The translations under genes were made by a program, and so were the position numbers. Of a stretch of 64,000 nt of DNA, positions 18,959 through 27,560 are shown piece by piece. Positions within the stretch are counted from its first letter, which is position 1. Each line of letters begins with the position of its first letter. The notes below the pieces were generated by a model. The model was not told where the DNA came from. It was given only the letters and a program-made list of their open reading frames with translations, and made no database searches. The stretch is from an uncultured Gammaproteobacteria bacterium. GTDB taxonomy: Bacteria; Pseudomonadota; Gammaproteobacteria; Pseudomonadales; Pseudohongiellaceae. The DNA lies in NCBI GenBank assembly GCA_903862645.1, contig CAIOZF010000098.1, positions 1-64,000 on the forward strand, in the 5' to 3' direction.

Positions 18959-19186
18959 GTCTGTGCTCCTCGTGTTGAATTTTTAATAGCTCGGATTGAT
19001 GCAGAGCAGGCGGGGCAGGCTGTTCTGGCAGAAGCGCCGATGGTAGCAAAATTCCGTTGAAGATACACAGGCCTGCGGACTGTCGACAACAACCGGGCAG
19101 AACAGCAGTGACCACTGCCGGGCAGCCTGGAATGGAGATAAGATGGCGGCCCGATTCACAAACACGCCAGCGCGCGAACACCATCC

Positions 19187-19447
19187 ATGGACACACTTTT
19201 CTTCTGGGCCTCCAAACTGCTATGGGCGCTCATCTCGCCAGACAGCCTGCTGTTAATCCTGCTGCTGTGCAGCGCGGTGCTGTTGCATCTGCAGCCCAAT
19301 GGCTGGCTGTTCAAAGCAGGGCGGCGCCTTCTGACCCTGACGTGCGTGCTGGCACTGCTGGTGGCGTATTACCTGAGTGGCAGGACGGATCGTCTGCTGC
19401 CGGATGGGTCGACGCATTGCCTGACTGACAGCATCAGTGCCCGATGA
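19187..19447 (+). pseudogene. YdcF/ElyC-like (DUF218) remnant, both ends joined
   Basis: 86-aa frame. Residues 1-55 (MDTLFFWASKLLWALISPDS and a Leu-rich membrane span) match the N-terminus of the MDTLFFW-type DUF218/YdcF family. VAYYLSGRTDRLLPDG matches its extreme C-terminus, normally about 180 residues further on. The whole DUF218 domain (VLGG, PRA, YE-N motifs) is missing. The tail then runs out of frame and overlaps the protease gene end. An alternative is a short membrane protein, but the two recognisable ends argue for deletion. Confidence 0.65.
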
Positions 19448-20270
19448 TCCCATCTATCCAAGGCTGATGCACCGAGAGGCGCTCGTAGATCCCGACGGCG
19501 CCATACAGCCCTTGGGTAGAGTTAGTTCCGACCCCCTGCGCGGCACCGACCTCACCCACGGCGACTCCCGCAATGCGCCAGCCTTCGGCCGTCTCCAGAA
19601 GTGCCGGGCCACCGCTGTCACCCAGTCCCGGTAAACCTTCCAACTCTACTGCCGCACTGCCGGGCACACGGGGATCATCAAAATTGAAGCGCAGGCGCTG
19701 CGCCGCCGCCGTCACGACATTTCTGGCCATACGGAAGCGTCCATCATCGTGTTGAATACCGATCGTCCCGATGCCGAAGTAACCCCATCCCAGGAACATC
19801 GCGACTCGGTTCAATTCGTCTTCCGCGCGATAGAGGCCGAGGGGCTGGGGCCGCTCCAAGGGGCGATTCAAATGCAGCAGGGCAAGATCCACTTCCACCG
19901 CAGCACGGGTGGCGCCGTCTCGAAACTGATACTCAGGATGGATCGCCACCCGATCTATGCCAACCTCGACGCCGGCGATGTGTACGGCGAATTCGCCACT
20001 GCTGTCGAGCCGCTCCTGTATGGAGGTTTCCTCGACGCAGTGCGCTGCCGTGATGGCCCACTGAGGATCAATCAGCGTGGCCACACAGACCTTGCGCAAC
20101 GCCCGCTGCTCCAGCCAGAACACGGCGGGGAACTGTGTTTCACTGGCCACGTGTCTGGAGTATCCAGTATCATGCCTTATCACGATAGCCTGCGTTTGAT
20201 GCAGGGTGCCCATGGTCACCATCACCAGCACGACCATCACCAACGCTATTCTGGACACTTTTACTGGCAC
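19434..20270 (-). CDS. Secreted trypsin-like serine protease
   Basis: 278 aa from GTG 20270 (AGGA 8 nt upstream). A signal peptide/anchor MPVKVSRIALVMVVLVMVTMGTLHQTQA is followed by an S1 chymotrypsin-fold domain with the full triad: His77 (TAAHC), Asp128 (VDLALL) and Ser219 (GDSGGP). LGWGYFGIG precedes the Ser region. There are few cysteines compared with animal trypsins. It probably degrades or processes protein in the periplasm or outside the cell. Its 3' end slightly overlaps the YdcF-like remnant. Confidence 0.88.
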   Translation of the reverse strand: MPVKVSRIALVMVVLVMVTMGTLHQTQAIVIRHDTGYSRHVASETQFPAVFWLEQRALRKVCVATLIDPQWAITAAHCVEETSIQERLDSSGEFAVHIAGVEVGIDRVAIHPEYQFRDGATRAAVEVDLALLHLNRPLERPQPLGLYRAEDELNRVAMFLGWGYFGIGTIGIQHDDGRFRMARNVVTAAAQRLRFNFDDPRVPGSAAVELEGLPGLGDSGGPALLETAEGWRIAGVAVGEVGAAQGVGTNSTQGLYGAVGIYERLSVHQPWIDGIIGH

Positions 20271-20367
20271 TGCTGATTTCCTGTTAGAAGTGATTTATTG
20301 ATTCAGATATTTACTTATACAGCGCCGACCATTGCGGTCGTACTGCTGATTATTCGAGACCTTCTGC

Positions 20368-20592
20368 ATGAGCATCGAAAACAAGACCCCCGACACTGTT
20401 GTCGAACCGGCCGTCGACCTGGCCGCCACACCTTCCACCAAATCTGCTGAGGCGGATCGGCATTATGAACAGACAGGACTTTATCCGGAGGGAGGGAAAG
20501 CCTTTCGCCTTTACGCCCTGCTGGGCTGGCTGTTGGGAGTCATTGTTTTCATCGCCGCTTCTGCTGCTGTGCTGGACCGCATCCTACTTTAA
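20368..20592 (+). CDS. Small single-pass membrane protein, unknown
   Basis: 74 aa. A Thr/Ala/Pro-rich polar N-terminus (about 1-45) is followed by one transmembrane helix (LYALLGWLLGVIVFIAASAAVL). Codon use looks coding and the protein ends naturally after the helix. I do not recognise a family. It is convergent with another small membrane gene. Confidence 0.5.
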   Translation: MSIENKTPDTVVEPAVDLAATPSTKSAEADRHYEQTGLYPEGGKAFRLYALLGWLLGVIVFIAASAAVLDRILL

Positions 20593-20616
20593 CAGCAGGA
20601 TAACGCCAGCCGGTGT

Positions 20617-20796
20617 TTAGCCGCCCAAGCGCCTGCTCCGCAGATTGGGACGCGCACGCTTGCGGGTCGCCATCTTGTAAATGCTGTACAGGCGCAGGAC
20701 CATCACCAGACTGGCCACCACCACAAAAATCATGACACTCACGATCAGCCATTGTTCCTGTGTCCAACTACCCGCACTCAACCAATTTTCCAACAT
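20617..20796 (-). CDS. Small membrane protein with basic tail, unknown
   Basis: 59 aa from ATG 20796, shorter than the track call, which extends upstream. A polar start (MLENWLSAGSWTQEQ) leads to one helix (WLIVSVMIFVVVASLVMVLRL) and a strongly basic tail (KMATRKRARPNLRSRRLGG). Positive-inside topology puts the tail in the cytoplasm. No family recognised. Confidence 0.5.
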   Translation of the reverse strand: MLENWLSAGSWTQEQWLIVSVMIFVVVASLVMVLRLYSIYKMATRKRARPNLRSRRLGG

Positions 20797-21099
20797 GTTG
20801 TGCCCCTGACTACAGATACGCCGAGCTGCCAATCGCGATTCGGCTTTAAAAAAAACGCCGCCATTATGCTGCATAGATCAACGTCGCTTCAATCAAGCAT
20901 CGTCGTGGTGGAACGGGAAGATTGTGTCGCGGACTTACGGTAGATCTGCACGAGAGTGACATCGAACCCTCGCGAAATACAGGTAACGACTACGCTTTCC
21001 GTTTCACGCGAGGTGTCTATAATCACAACGACAACCTGCTGGTACTGGTGGATTTCACCAAGCTGTCTTCGTTGTCGCTTTCGATCTCATGCACAGGTC
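20797..21099. other. Intergenic stretch, no gene seen
   Basis: About 300 nt between the small membrane gene and the LON-domain gene. The 63-aa and 91-aa plus-strand track frames lack a ribosome-binding site and family resemblance. No RNA gene was recognised. Confidence 0.4.
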
Positions 21100-21738
21100 T
21101 TACGATTCGTTGATCATGCTGTCGATGATCTTTTCAATCTCGCGAATACGCTCAAAAGGCTCCTGCAGCTCCAGAAGCGCCTGCTTGCGCTCCAGCGACA
21201 GCGGAATCAGTTCACTCAGCCGCCAGCCTAGCTGTCGCAGATCCTGATAATCGATTGCCATCCCCAGTTGACTGATGGCGGGATGTTGGGCCAGTTGGTC
21301 CAGCAGCCCTACCAGCACCTCATGCTCGTCTTCCACTGCCAGCGCTTCCTCGCCGACAAAATCCACACCGCAGTAATCCACGCTTGCCACCAGCAGCTGA
21401 TCCTGCTCCGACCAGCACTCCTGTACAACAAACTTGTGGCTGCCCTCGACGGTCACACCCAGCAGGCCATTGGGCAACTGGTCCCAGTCCACTACGCGTG
21501 CGTAGGTACCTACCCGATGCACCTCTTGGCGGACTCCCTGCGGGGCTACTTCCTCGCCATCCTTGAGCAGACAGATACCGAAACCGGTCTCCGTCTTCAT
21601 GGCGTGTCGAATCAGATTGATATAGCGCTGCTCGAATATCTGCAGCGGTAGTCGTCCGCGCGGAAACAGCACCGACTTCAGAGGAAACAGCGCGATGATC
21701 TCGGAACCGCGCCGATTTTTGAACTCAATCTCACTCAT
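21100..21738 (-). CDS. LON substrate-binding domain protein
   Basis: 212 aa. It has only the N-terminal PUA-like/LON domain of the Lon protease: LFPLKSVLFPRGRLPLQIFEQRY, GICLLKDG, GTYARVVDWDQLPNGLLGVTVEG. There is no AAA+ or peptidase domain. Proteins of this type are common stand-alone cytosolic proteins of unknown partner. It lies downstream of mpl on the same strand (56 nt gap), plausibly the same transcript. Confidence 0.87.
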   Translation of the reverse strand: MSEIEFKNRRGSEIIALFPLKSVLFPRGRLPLQIFEQRYINLIRHAMKTETGFGICLLKDGEEVAPQGVRQEVHRVGTYARVVDWDQLPNGLLGVTVEGSHKFVVQECWSEQDQLLVASVDYCGVDFVGEEALAVEDEHEVLVGLLDQLAQHPAISQLGMAIDYQDLRQLGWRLSELIPLSLERKQALLELQEPFERIREIEKIIDSMINES

Positions 21739-21794
21739 GTTCTCTGGTCTTCCTCATCTGACTCGGGTCGTCATTCGCGTGACTACCCCGCGGG

Positions 21795-23231
21795 TCAGTT
21801 CCCCCGCGCGGCCAATGCCTGTAAAAGTTTCTGATGGATGCCGCCGAAGCCGCCATTGCTCATCACTACCACGTCGTCACCCGCCCGACACTCCGCCACC
21901 AACGTCGCCACGATGGCATCAATACTATCGAATACCTGGGCCGGACGCGGACTGGCTGCGGCAATGCTGCGCAGATCCAACGCTGCTGAGCCGGCATCGA
22001 ACCACAGCGTCAGGTCCGCACTGTGACAAGCTTCGCCCAGCGCCAACTGATGCACGCCCATCTTCATGGTGTTGGAGCGCGGTTCGATAACGGCAATCAA
22101 GCGCCCGCTGCGGCCGGCACTGGTAAACTTTGCTCGCATCCCCCGCAGGGTAATTTCGATCGCAGTGGGGTGATGCGCGAAATCGTCGAACACTCTTACG
22201 CCGCCGGGCTCGCCCAATAGTTCCTGACGCCTTTTAACGCCACCAAAACTCGCCAACGCCTCACAGGCGACCTCGACAGCGACACCGGCATGGTGCGCCG
22301 CGGCCACTGCCGCCAGCGCGTTGCGAACATTATGGCTGCCGCCCAGTTCCCATTGAACGCGATGACTGCCAGCATCCACTCCGCGATTGCGTTTGCCCAG
22401 CTCAAACTCGCTGCCATCTTCGCGGCACAGACGGGCATACCAAGAGATGGTCTCCTGACTGGCCGCTCCGTCAGCGACAGAGGCGCTCCTGCCGGCGTCC
22501 AGCAGTTCCATGTATTGATGCCGACTCCAGCACCCCTGTTGCAACACCTCCTTGAGGTTATCGTCGTCTCGTGGCGAGATGATGAGACCATTGCCTGGAA
22601 TTATTCGCACCAGGTGGTGGAACTGGCGCTGGATGGCCGCGACGTCCGGGAAGATATCACCGTGGTCGAACTCCAGATTATTGAAGATGGCCGTCCGCGG
22701 TGAGTAGTGCACAAACTTGGAACGTTTGTCGAAGAAAGCGCTGTCGTACTCGTCGGCCTCCACCACAAAAAACGGGGCATCACCGAGATCTGCCGAGGCT
22801 GGAAAATTCTTGGCCACGCCACCTATCAGGTAGCCGGGTTTGAGTCCGGCACAGGTCAGAATCCAAGCCAGCATGGAGCTGGTAGTGGTCTTGCCGTGGG
22901 TGCCGGCGACAGCCAGCACCCAGCGACCGCGCAGCACGAAACGGGACAACCACTCTGGCCCTGAACAGTACTCGAGCCCATGCTCCAGGACATACTCCAC
23001 AGCCGGGTTGCCGCGCGATAGCGCGTTACCGATTACGACCAGATCAGGATGAGGCTGCAGGTGCGCGGGAGTGAAGCCCTGCTGCAACACAATGCCTTGT
23101 TCTTCCAGCTGAGTACTCATGGGTGGATAAACATTGGCATCAGACCCGCTGACGGTGTGCCCCAGTTGTTTGGCCAGTACAGCCAGGCTGCCCATGAAGG
23201 TGCCGCAGATACCTAGAATATGTATGTGCAT
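21795..23231 (-). CDS. mpl: UDP-MurNAc:L-Ala-gamma-D-Glu-mDAP ligase
   Basis: 478 aa, full length for Mpl. It opens with MHIHILGICGTFMGSLA, the Mpl variant of the Mur ligase Rossmann loop. It has the ATP-binding AGTHGKTTTSSML, the central NNLEFDHGDIF and the C-terminal DDFAHHPTAI. It recycles the murein tripeptide released during cell-wall turnover by joining it to UDP-MurNAc in the cytosol. Its divergent neighbour is the TIGR02444 gene, the usual Pseudomonas arrangement near ubiX. Confidence 0.96.
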   Translation of the reverse strand: MHIHILGICGTFMGSLAVLAKQLGHTVSGSDANVYPPMSTQLEEQGIVLQQGFTPAHLQPHPDLVVIGNALSRGNPAVEYVLEHGLEYCSGPEWLSRFVLRGRWVLAVAGTHGKTTTSSMLAWILTCAGLKPGYLIGGVAKNFPASADLGDAPFFVVEADEYDSAFFDKRSKFVHYSPRTAIFNNLEFDHGDIFPDVAAIQRQFHHLVRIIPGNGLIISPRDDDNLKEVLQQGCWSRHQYMELLDAGRSASVADGAASQETISWYARLCREDGSEFELGKRNRGVDAGSHRVQWELGGSHNVRNALAAVAAAHHAGVAVEVACEALASFGGVKRRQELLGEPGGVRVFDDFAHHPTAIEITLRGMRAKFTSAGRSGRLIAVIEPRSNTMKMGVHQLALGEACHSADLTLWFDAGSAALDLRSIAAASPRPAQVFDSIDAIVATLVAECRAGDDVVVMSNGGFGGIHQKLLQALAARGN

Positions 23232-23448
23232 AAATCAATCTCGTGGTGGCACCGGCCCTCGTGGGGTCAATGCAAATCTTCAATTGCGAATCTTCAAAAG
23301 CAGAGCAGCAGACACAACCGGGCAAGAACCTGCACGTACTTCGGGTCTTATCTGCAAGTCGGTCGTGCATTGTCGCAAAATTGTACATGCAGTAACATCC
23401 CGGCGACTCCATGTCAGCAGCAGAGCCTTCACACGAGTGCAACCACGC

Positions 23449-24105
23449 ATGGACAGGATAGAGATCATTCACACGCCGCCCACAGCATCGGAAAGTTTCT
23501 GGGACTATTCCAATCGTATCTACCGAAAAAGCGGTGTGACTCAGTGCTGCCTGTCATTGCAAGATCTCTACGGACTGGACGTGAATCTGCTGCTGTTCGC
23601 CTGCTGGCATGCACGCTCAAGAGGGCTGTTTGCATCCACTATGCTGAATCATGCCCTGGCTTTTTCTAGTGCGTGGTCAGTCCATGTCGTCAACCCCCTG
23701 CGCAATGCCCGCCGCTGGATGAAGACGCAGATGCAAAACGATGCACTACCTCTCGAAGATACTGCATTCACTGCAAAATTCAGCAACCTGCGCGAGCAGA
23801 TCAAAGGTATAGAGTTACAGTGCGAAAAATTTCAGGAGCACACGCTTGAGTCGCTGGCCACAGCGCCTGAGCTGTCATTGAGCCTTGAAATGCAGATTGC
23901 CTCGGCGGTCTACAATCTGCATTGCCTCCTGGATGACGCTGCCAATCCCCGGCATATCCCGCACCCACTGCCTCTGCGAGATTTCCTCGCCACGCTGATT
24001 CTCAACGCTCTGGATCAGGACCCCGACGACCCCGTCATCCTGCAGGCCGTGAGCCGTGAATTGACTGCGCAGGCTCGCGACCTGCCCGCAGACGGGCATC
24101 GGTAG
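23449..24105 (+). CDS. TIGR02444/DUF2390 family protein
   Basis: 218 aa from ATG 23449; the track frame extends far upstream across the mpl start. It begins with family features FWDYSNRIYRKSGVTQCCLSLQDLYGLDVNLLLFACW, then WSVHVVNPLRNARRWMK. The rest is helical. Family members sit beside mpl or lon-type genes in gammaproteobacteria and have no known function. Soluble, cytosolic by composition. Confidence 0.8.
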   Translation: MDRIEIIHTPPTASESFWDYSNRIYRKSGVTQCCLSLQDLYGLDVNLLLFACWHARSRGLFASTMLNHALAFSSAWSVHVVNPLRNARRWMKTQMQNDALPLEDTAFTAKFSNLREQIKGIELQCEKFQEHTLESLATAPELSLSLEMQIASAVYNLHCLLDDAANPRHIPHPLPLRDFLATLILNALDQDPDDPVILQAVSRELTAQARDLPADGHR

Positions 24106-24171
24106 CACTCCCGCAGCATCGACCACGAAAAGAATACGTCGGCCAGATAGATCAAGATGGCGAGCCTAGAA

Positions 24172-24741
24172 TCAGGACTTGCGAATGCCTTCCCAGCGTC
24201 TGACGATGCCTGCGTCGATATCAAACAGATCCAATACACGCCCGACGCTGTGGTTGATCAGATCATCGATGGTCTGCGGATTGTTGTAGAGCGCCGGCAT
24301 CGGAGGCGCGATGATCGCCCCCAGCTGGCAGGCCTTTAGGAGCAGCTCGCAGTGACCGGCGTGCAGCGGCGATTCGCGGGGCATCAGCACCAGACGGCGG
24401 CGCTCCTTGAGCACCACGTCGGCCGCACGAATCAGCAGGTTGTCGGCATAGGAGTGCACGATGGCCGACAAGGATTTCATCGAGCAAGGCGCCACGATCA
24501 TACCGTCGGTCCTGAACGAACCACTGGCAATCGACGCCGCCATGTCGTTGATCGGGTGAACGTGATCAGCCAGCGCCTGAACATCGGCGAACGCCCATTG
24601 CGTTTCTATGGCGATGTTCATACGCGCCGACGGCGTCATGATCAGATGCGTCTCCACCTCCGGTAAAGTCTTCAATATCTCCAGTAGACGAATGCCATAA
24701 ATCAGCCCGCTCGCTCCCGACATTCCAATCGTTATCCGCAT
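24172..24741 (-). CDS. ubiX: Flavin prenyltransferase UbiX
   Basis: 189 aa. It has the N-terminal MSGASGLIYGIRLLE flavin loop, VAPCSMKSLSAIVHSYADNLLIRAADV and LMPRESPLHAGH, all diagnostic. It makes prenylated FMN from FMN and dimethylallyl phosphate, the cofactor needed by the decarboxylase UbiD in ubiquinone synthesis. It lies in the mpl/TIGR02444 neighbourhood but convergent with that gene. ubiD is not in the window. Confidence 0.96.
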   Translation of the reverse strand: MRITIGMSGASGLIYGIRLLEILKTLPEVETHLIMTPSARMNIAIETQWAFADVQALADHVHPINDMAASIASGSFRTDGMIVAPCSMKSLSAIVHSYADNLLIRAADVVLKERRRLVLMPRESPLHAGHCELLLKACQLGAIIAPPMPALYNNPQTIDDLINHSVGRVLDLFDIDAGIVRRWEGIRKS

Positions 24742-24865
24742 GATCTTTCCTCAAAAACTTTCTCTTCTATACCCTCACACACCCGGCGCGCCGTTGCCTT
24801 GCAAACCGGCGGCAAGGTAACATCCTGCTTCCCTTTCAACGGTCAGACTAGCAGGTTCTCTCACC

Positions 24866-26125
24866 ATGGCCAAACCAAACCTATTCTATGCCCAGTCCGG
24901 CGGCGTCACCTCCGTCATCAATGCCAGCGCCTGCGGAGTGATCGAAACTGCCCGTCTGCACAAGGACAAGATCGGTCGCGTGTACGCCGGTCGCAATGGC
25001 ATCATCGGCGCCCTGCAAGAGGAGCTGATCGACACTGGCAAGGAGCTGGCGGGCACTATCGCGGCGCTGCGCTACACTCCGGCCGGCGCCTTCGGCTCCT
25101 GCCGCTACAAGCTCAAGAGCATCGAGGAGAATCGCAGCGAATATGAGCGCATGATGGAAGTCTTCAAAGCGCATAACATTCGTTATTTCCTCTACAACGG
25201 CGGTGGCGACTCACAGGATACGGCCAACAAGGTCGCGCAGTTCAGTATTCAGCAGGGTTTTCCAATTCAGTGCATCGGCGTGCCCAAGACAGTCGACAAC
25301 GATCTGCCGATTACTGACAATTGCCCCGGCTTTGGTTCAGTCGCCAAATATGTGGCGGTCTCGATTCGCGAGGCGGGTCTTGATGTGGCCTCCATGTGCG
25401 AGAGTTCCACCAAAGTGTTTGTGATGGAAGTGATGGGCCGGCATGCGGGCTGGATCGCCGGAGCGGCGGGACTGGCGGCCGAGCAGGAGGGCGATGCGCC
25501 GCACATCATCCTGTTCCCCGAGATCGCCTTCAATCAGAAGAAATTCCTGCAGAAAGTACAGAGCTGCGTGAAGCAGTATGGCTACTGCGCCATCGTTGTC
25601 TCGGAAGGTGCACAGAACAAGGACGGCAGCTTCCTCGCAGATGCGGGCGGCAAAGATGCATTTGGTCATGTGCAACTGGGCGGCGTGGCACCATTCGTGG
25701 CCGAGATGGTGACGAGAGAATTGGGTTACAAGTATCACTGGGCAGTATCGGACTACCTGCAGCGTGCGGCACGCCATATCGCATCTGCCACTGACGTGGA
25801 GCAGGCCTATGCCATGGGTCAGGCAGCGGTGGAATTTGCACTGGCTGGCAAGAATGCGGTGATGCCGACCATCGTGCGCAAGCCCGGCAAGAAATACAGC
25901 TGGAGTGTGGGAGAGGCGAAACTTTCTGATGTCGCCAACGTCGAGAAAACCATGCCGCGCGAGTTCATCAGCGAAGACGGTTTCAGCATCACGGCTGCAG
26001 CGCGTGCCTACTTCACGCCGTTGATTCAGGGCGAGGATTATCCGCCCTACAAGGACGGCCTGCCAGATTATGCGCGCTTGAAAAAAGTGCTGGTGGAGAA
26101 GAAGCTGAAACCTTGGAAAGGCTGA
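24866..26125 (+). CDS. Pyrophosphate-dependent 6-phosphofructokinase
   Basis: 419 aa. PFK fold with YAQSGGVTSVINAS, phosphate-loop YNGGGDSQDTA, catalytic PKTVDNDL, and VMEVMGRHAGWIAG. The GGGDS loop with Asp and the Lys of PKTVDND resemble PPi-using PFKs rather than ATP-PFKs (which carry GGDGS). It would interconvert fructose-6-P and fructose-1,6-bisP using PPi, reversibly. The donor call is from loop residues and remains inference. Confidence 0.85.
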   Translation: MAKPNLFYAQSGGVTSVINASACGVIETARLHKDKIGRVYAGRNGIIGALQEELIDTGKELAGTIAALRYTPAGAFGSCRYKLKSIEENRSEYERMMEVFKAHNIRYFLYNGGGDSQDTANKVAQFSIQQGFPIQCIGVPKTVDNDLPITDNCPGFGSVAKYVAVSIREAGLDVASMCESSTKVFVMEVMGRHAGWIAGAAGLAAEQEGDAPHIILFPEIAFNQKKFLQKVQSCVKQYGYCAIVVSEGAQNKDGSFLADAGGKDAFGHVQLGGVAPFVAEMVTRELGYKYHWAVSDYLQRAARHIASATDVEQAYAMGQAAVEFALAGKNAVMPTIVRKPGKKYSWSVGEAKLSDVANVEKTMPREFISEDGFSITAAARAYFTPLIQGEDYPPYKDGLPDYARLKKVLVEKKLKPWKG

Positions 26126-26180
26126 GGCTTAATTGGGTGTGCGTCTTCGAGACGGCGGCGTGAGGCGGCAGGAGGCTTCA

Positions 26181-26270
26181 GCGACGGACCGCGCCCCTCC
26201 GGGGTGCCCTCTCTCCGCAAAAAGCCTAGGGTCTTTTTGCTGTGTTCCTCGCTGGTCTTTTATGTCGCTG
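26181..26270 (+). repeat. MITE-like element, degenerate copy A
   Basis: About 90 bp that align with the reverse complement of copy B through GGTGCCCTC, CGCAAAAAGCC, GTCTTTTTGCTG and the GCGACGG and GTCGC ends. The internal hairpin GCAAAAAG/CTTTTTGC is at 26217-26240. Its outer terminal repeats are decayed. Confidence 0.65.
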
Positions 26271-26416
26271 ATGCCCCTTGCCACCTCGCGCCACCTCGAT
26301 GAGTGCCATACGAACCGAGTTGCAGATTCTACACACAGCGCCTGTGAGGAGATCTACCCTCAAGCTCATCACCTATGATGGTTTTACATTCCCTGCGTTG
26401 CACCTGCCGGCTACAA

Positions 26417-26549
26417 GGGGCGTTGTCCATGCCCACCGGCGACAATCAGGGCCAGCGCCGAACGCAGCAAAAAGACCTTGGGCTTTTTGCGAAGGGAGGG
26501 CACCGCGGAGCGGCGCAGGACCGTCGCCGGTGGGCATGGGCAACGCCCC
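26417..26549 (-). mobile_element. MITE-like element, intact copy B with terminal inverted repeats
   Basis: 133 bp bounded by 27-bp inverted repeats with a single mismatch: the left begins GGGGCGTTGTCCATGC and the right ends GGGCAACGCCCC. The interior carries the GCAAAAAG/CTTTTTGC hairpin shared with copy A. There is no coding capacity. Size and structure fit a non-autonomous element or large REPIN-type repeat; the mobilising enzyme is unknown. Confidence 0.68.
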
Positions 26550-26582
26550 GAATACGATCGCGAGCAGGGCTCGCTCACACAG

Positions 26583-27458
26583 TTAGTCTTCAGCAGTCAC
26601 GACATTCAGCTTGCGGGCATCGATGACCAGTTTCGCCGCCACGACCACAAGCAGCAGCCCTACGCCTAGAATCTGATTCAACTCCGGGAACGCCAGCTTC
26701 TGCCCGACATACACCAGTATGAGCGCCAGCACGTTACGCACCCAATGCTCACCCACAACACCAGTCATATGGCTGCCGATCCAGATGCCGGGAATGGAAC
26801 CAATCAGCAGCGTGCCCAGCAGGCCATAATCCACCGTCCCCAGACTCGCGTGTCCAAGCCCTGCAACCAGAGTGAGCGGCACCGCGTGGGCCACATCAGT
26901 GCCGACGATTCTGTTGATGTGAATTTTGGGATACAACAGCAGGAGTGCGGTGACACCCAGGGCGCCAGCGCCCACGGAGGTCAGGGTCACGACGAAACCC
27001 AGGATCATGCCCAGTACCAGTGTCAACGCGGCAATGACTTTGGGATTGAGCCCGCTTTCACGATGCATGGATGTCACCAGCTCATGACGAAACAGCACCG
27101 ACAATGATGTGATCAGCAGCGCGATGCCGAGCCAGAATTTGATCTGGTCGACCAGGTCTCCCGACCCCAGGTCCAGCTCGCTAAGATAAAGCGTGGTGAT
27201 AAAAGAGACCGGCACGCTGCCAGCTGCCATAGTGCCAACGATGCGCCAGTCAATATTGCCCAGTTTACCGTGTGCAAAAATGCCTGCGGTCTTGGTGATG
27301 CTGGCGTACAGCAGATCGGTGCCGACGGCGACCGCCGCCTTGACGTTGAAGAACAACAACAAAATCGGGGTCATGAGAGAACCGCCTCCCACTCCCGTCA
27401 ACCCTACCAACCATCCGACGACGAATCCGGCGATGATATAACCCGGCTCAATAGACAT
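26583..27458 (-). CDS. TauE/SafE family membrane transporter
   Basis: 291 aa, about 8 hydrophobic segments. It has the duplicated family motif: GWLVGLTGVGGGSLMTPILL near the N-terminus and GFVVTLTSVGAGALGVTALLLLYP in the second half. Strong GGAGG 4 nt before ATG 27458. Members export or import sulfite, sulfoacetate and other organosulfur anions. No sulfur metabolism genes adjoin it, so the substrate is open. Confidence 0.9.
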   Translation of the reverse strand: MSIEPGYIIAGFVVGWLVGLTGVGGGSLMTPILLLFFNVKAAVAVGTDLLYASITKTAGIFAHGKLGNIDWRIVGTMAAGSVPVSFITTLYLSELDLGSGDLVDQIKFWLGIALLITSLSVLFRHELVTSMHRESGLNPKVIAALTLVLGMILGFVVTLTSVGAGALGVTALLLLYPKIHINRIVGTDVAHAVPLTLVAGLGHASLGTVDYGLLGTLLIGSIPGIWIGSHMTGVVGEHWVRNVLALILVYVGQKLAFPELNQILGVGLLLVVVAAKLVIDARKLNVVTAED

Positions 27459-27560
27459 AGTGCCTCCGCAAAAGAGGCCCGCACTATAGCAGCAGCCTTA
27501 GCACAAAACTAAGACTTAAAAGCTATCTGTTAGGCTTATTTTTTCTAAGAGCGCAAAGAG

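Larger units (their letters stand above)
26126..26582. other. Non-coding interval holding two inverted repeat elements
   Basis: 457 nt between pfp and tauE with no credible gene; plus-strand track frames here have no ribosome-binding site or family match. It holds MITE-like copies A and B, listed separately, and about 145 nt of unexplained sequence between them. Confidence 0.6.

Noticed and set aside
20922-21113. 63-aa plus-strand ORF before the LON-domain gene
   Set aside because: No Shine-Dalgarno and no family resemblance.
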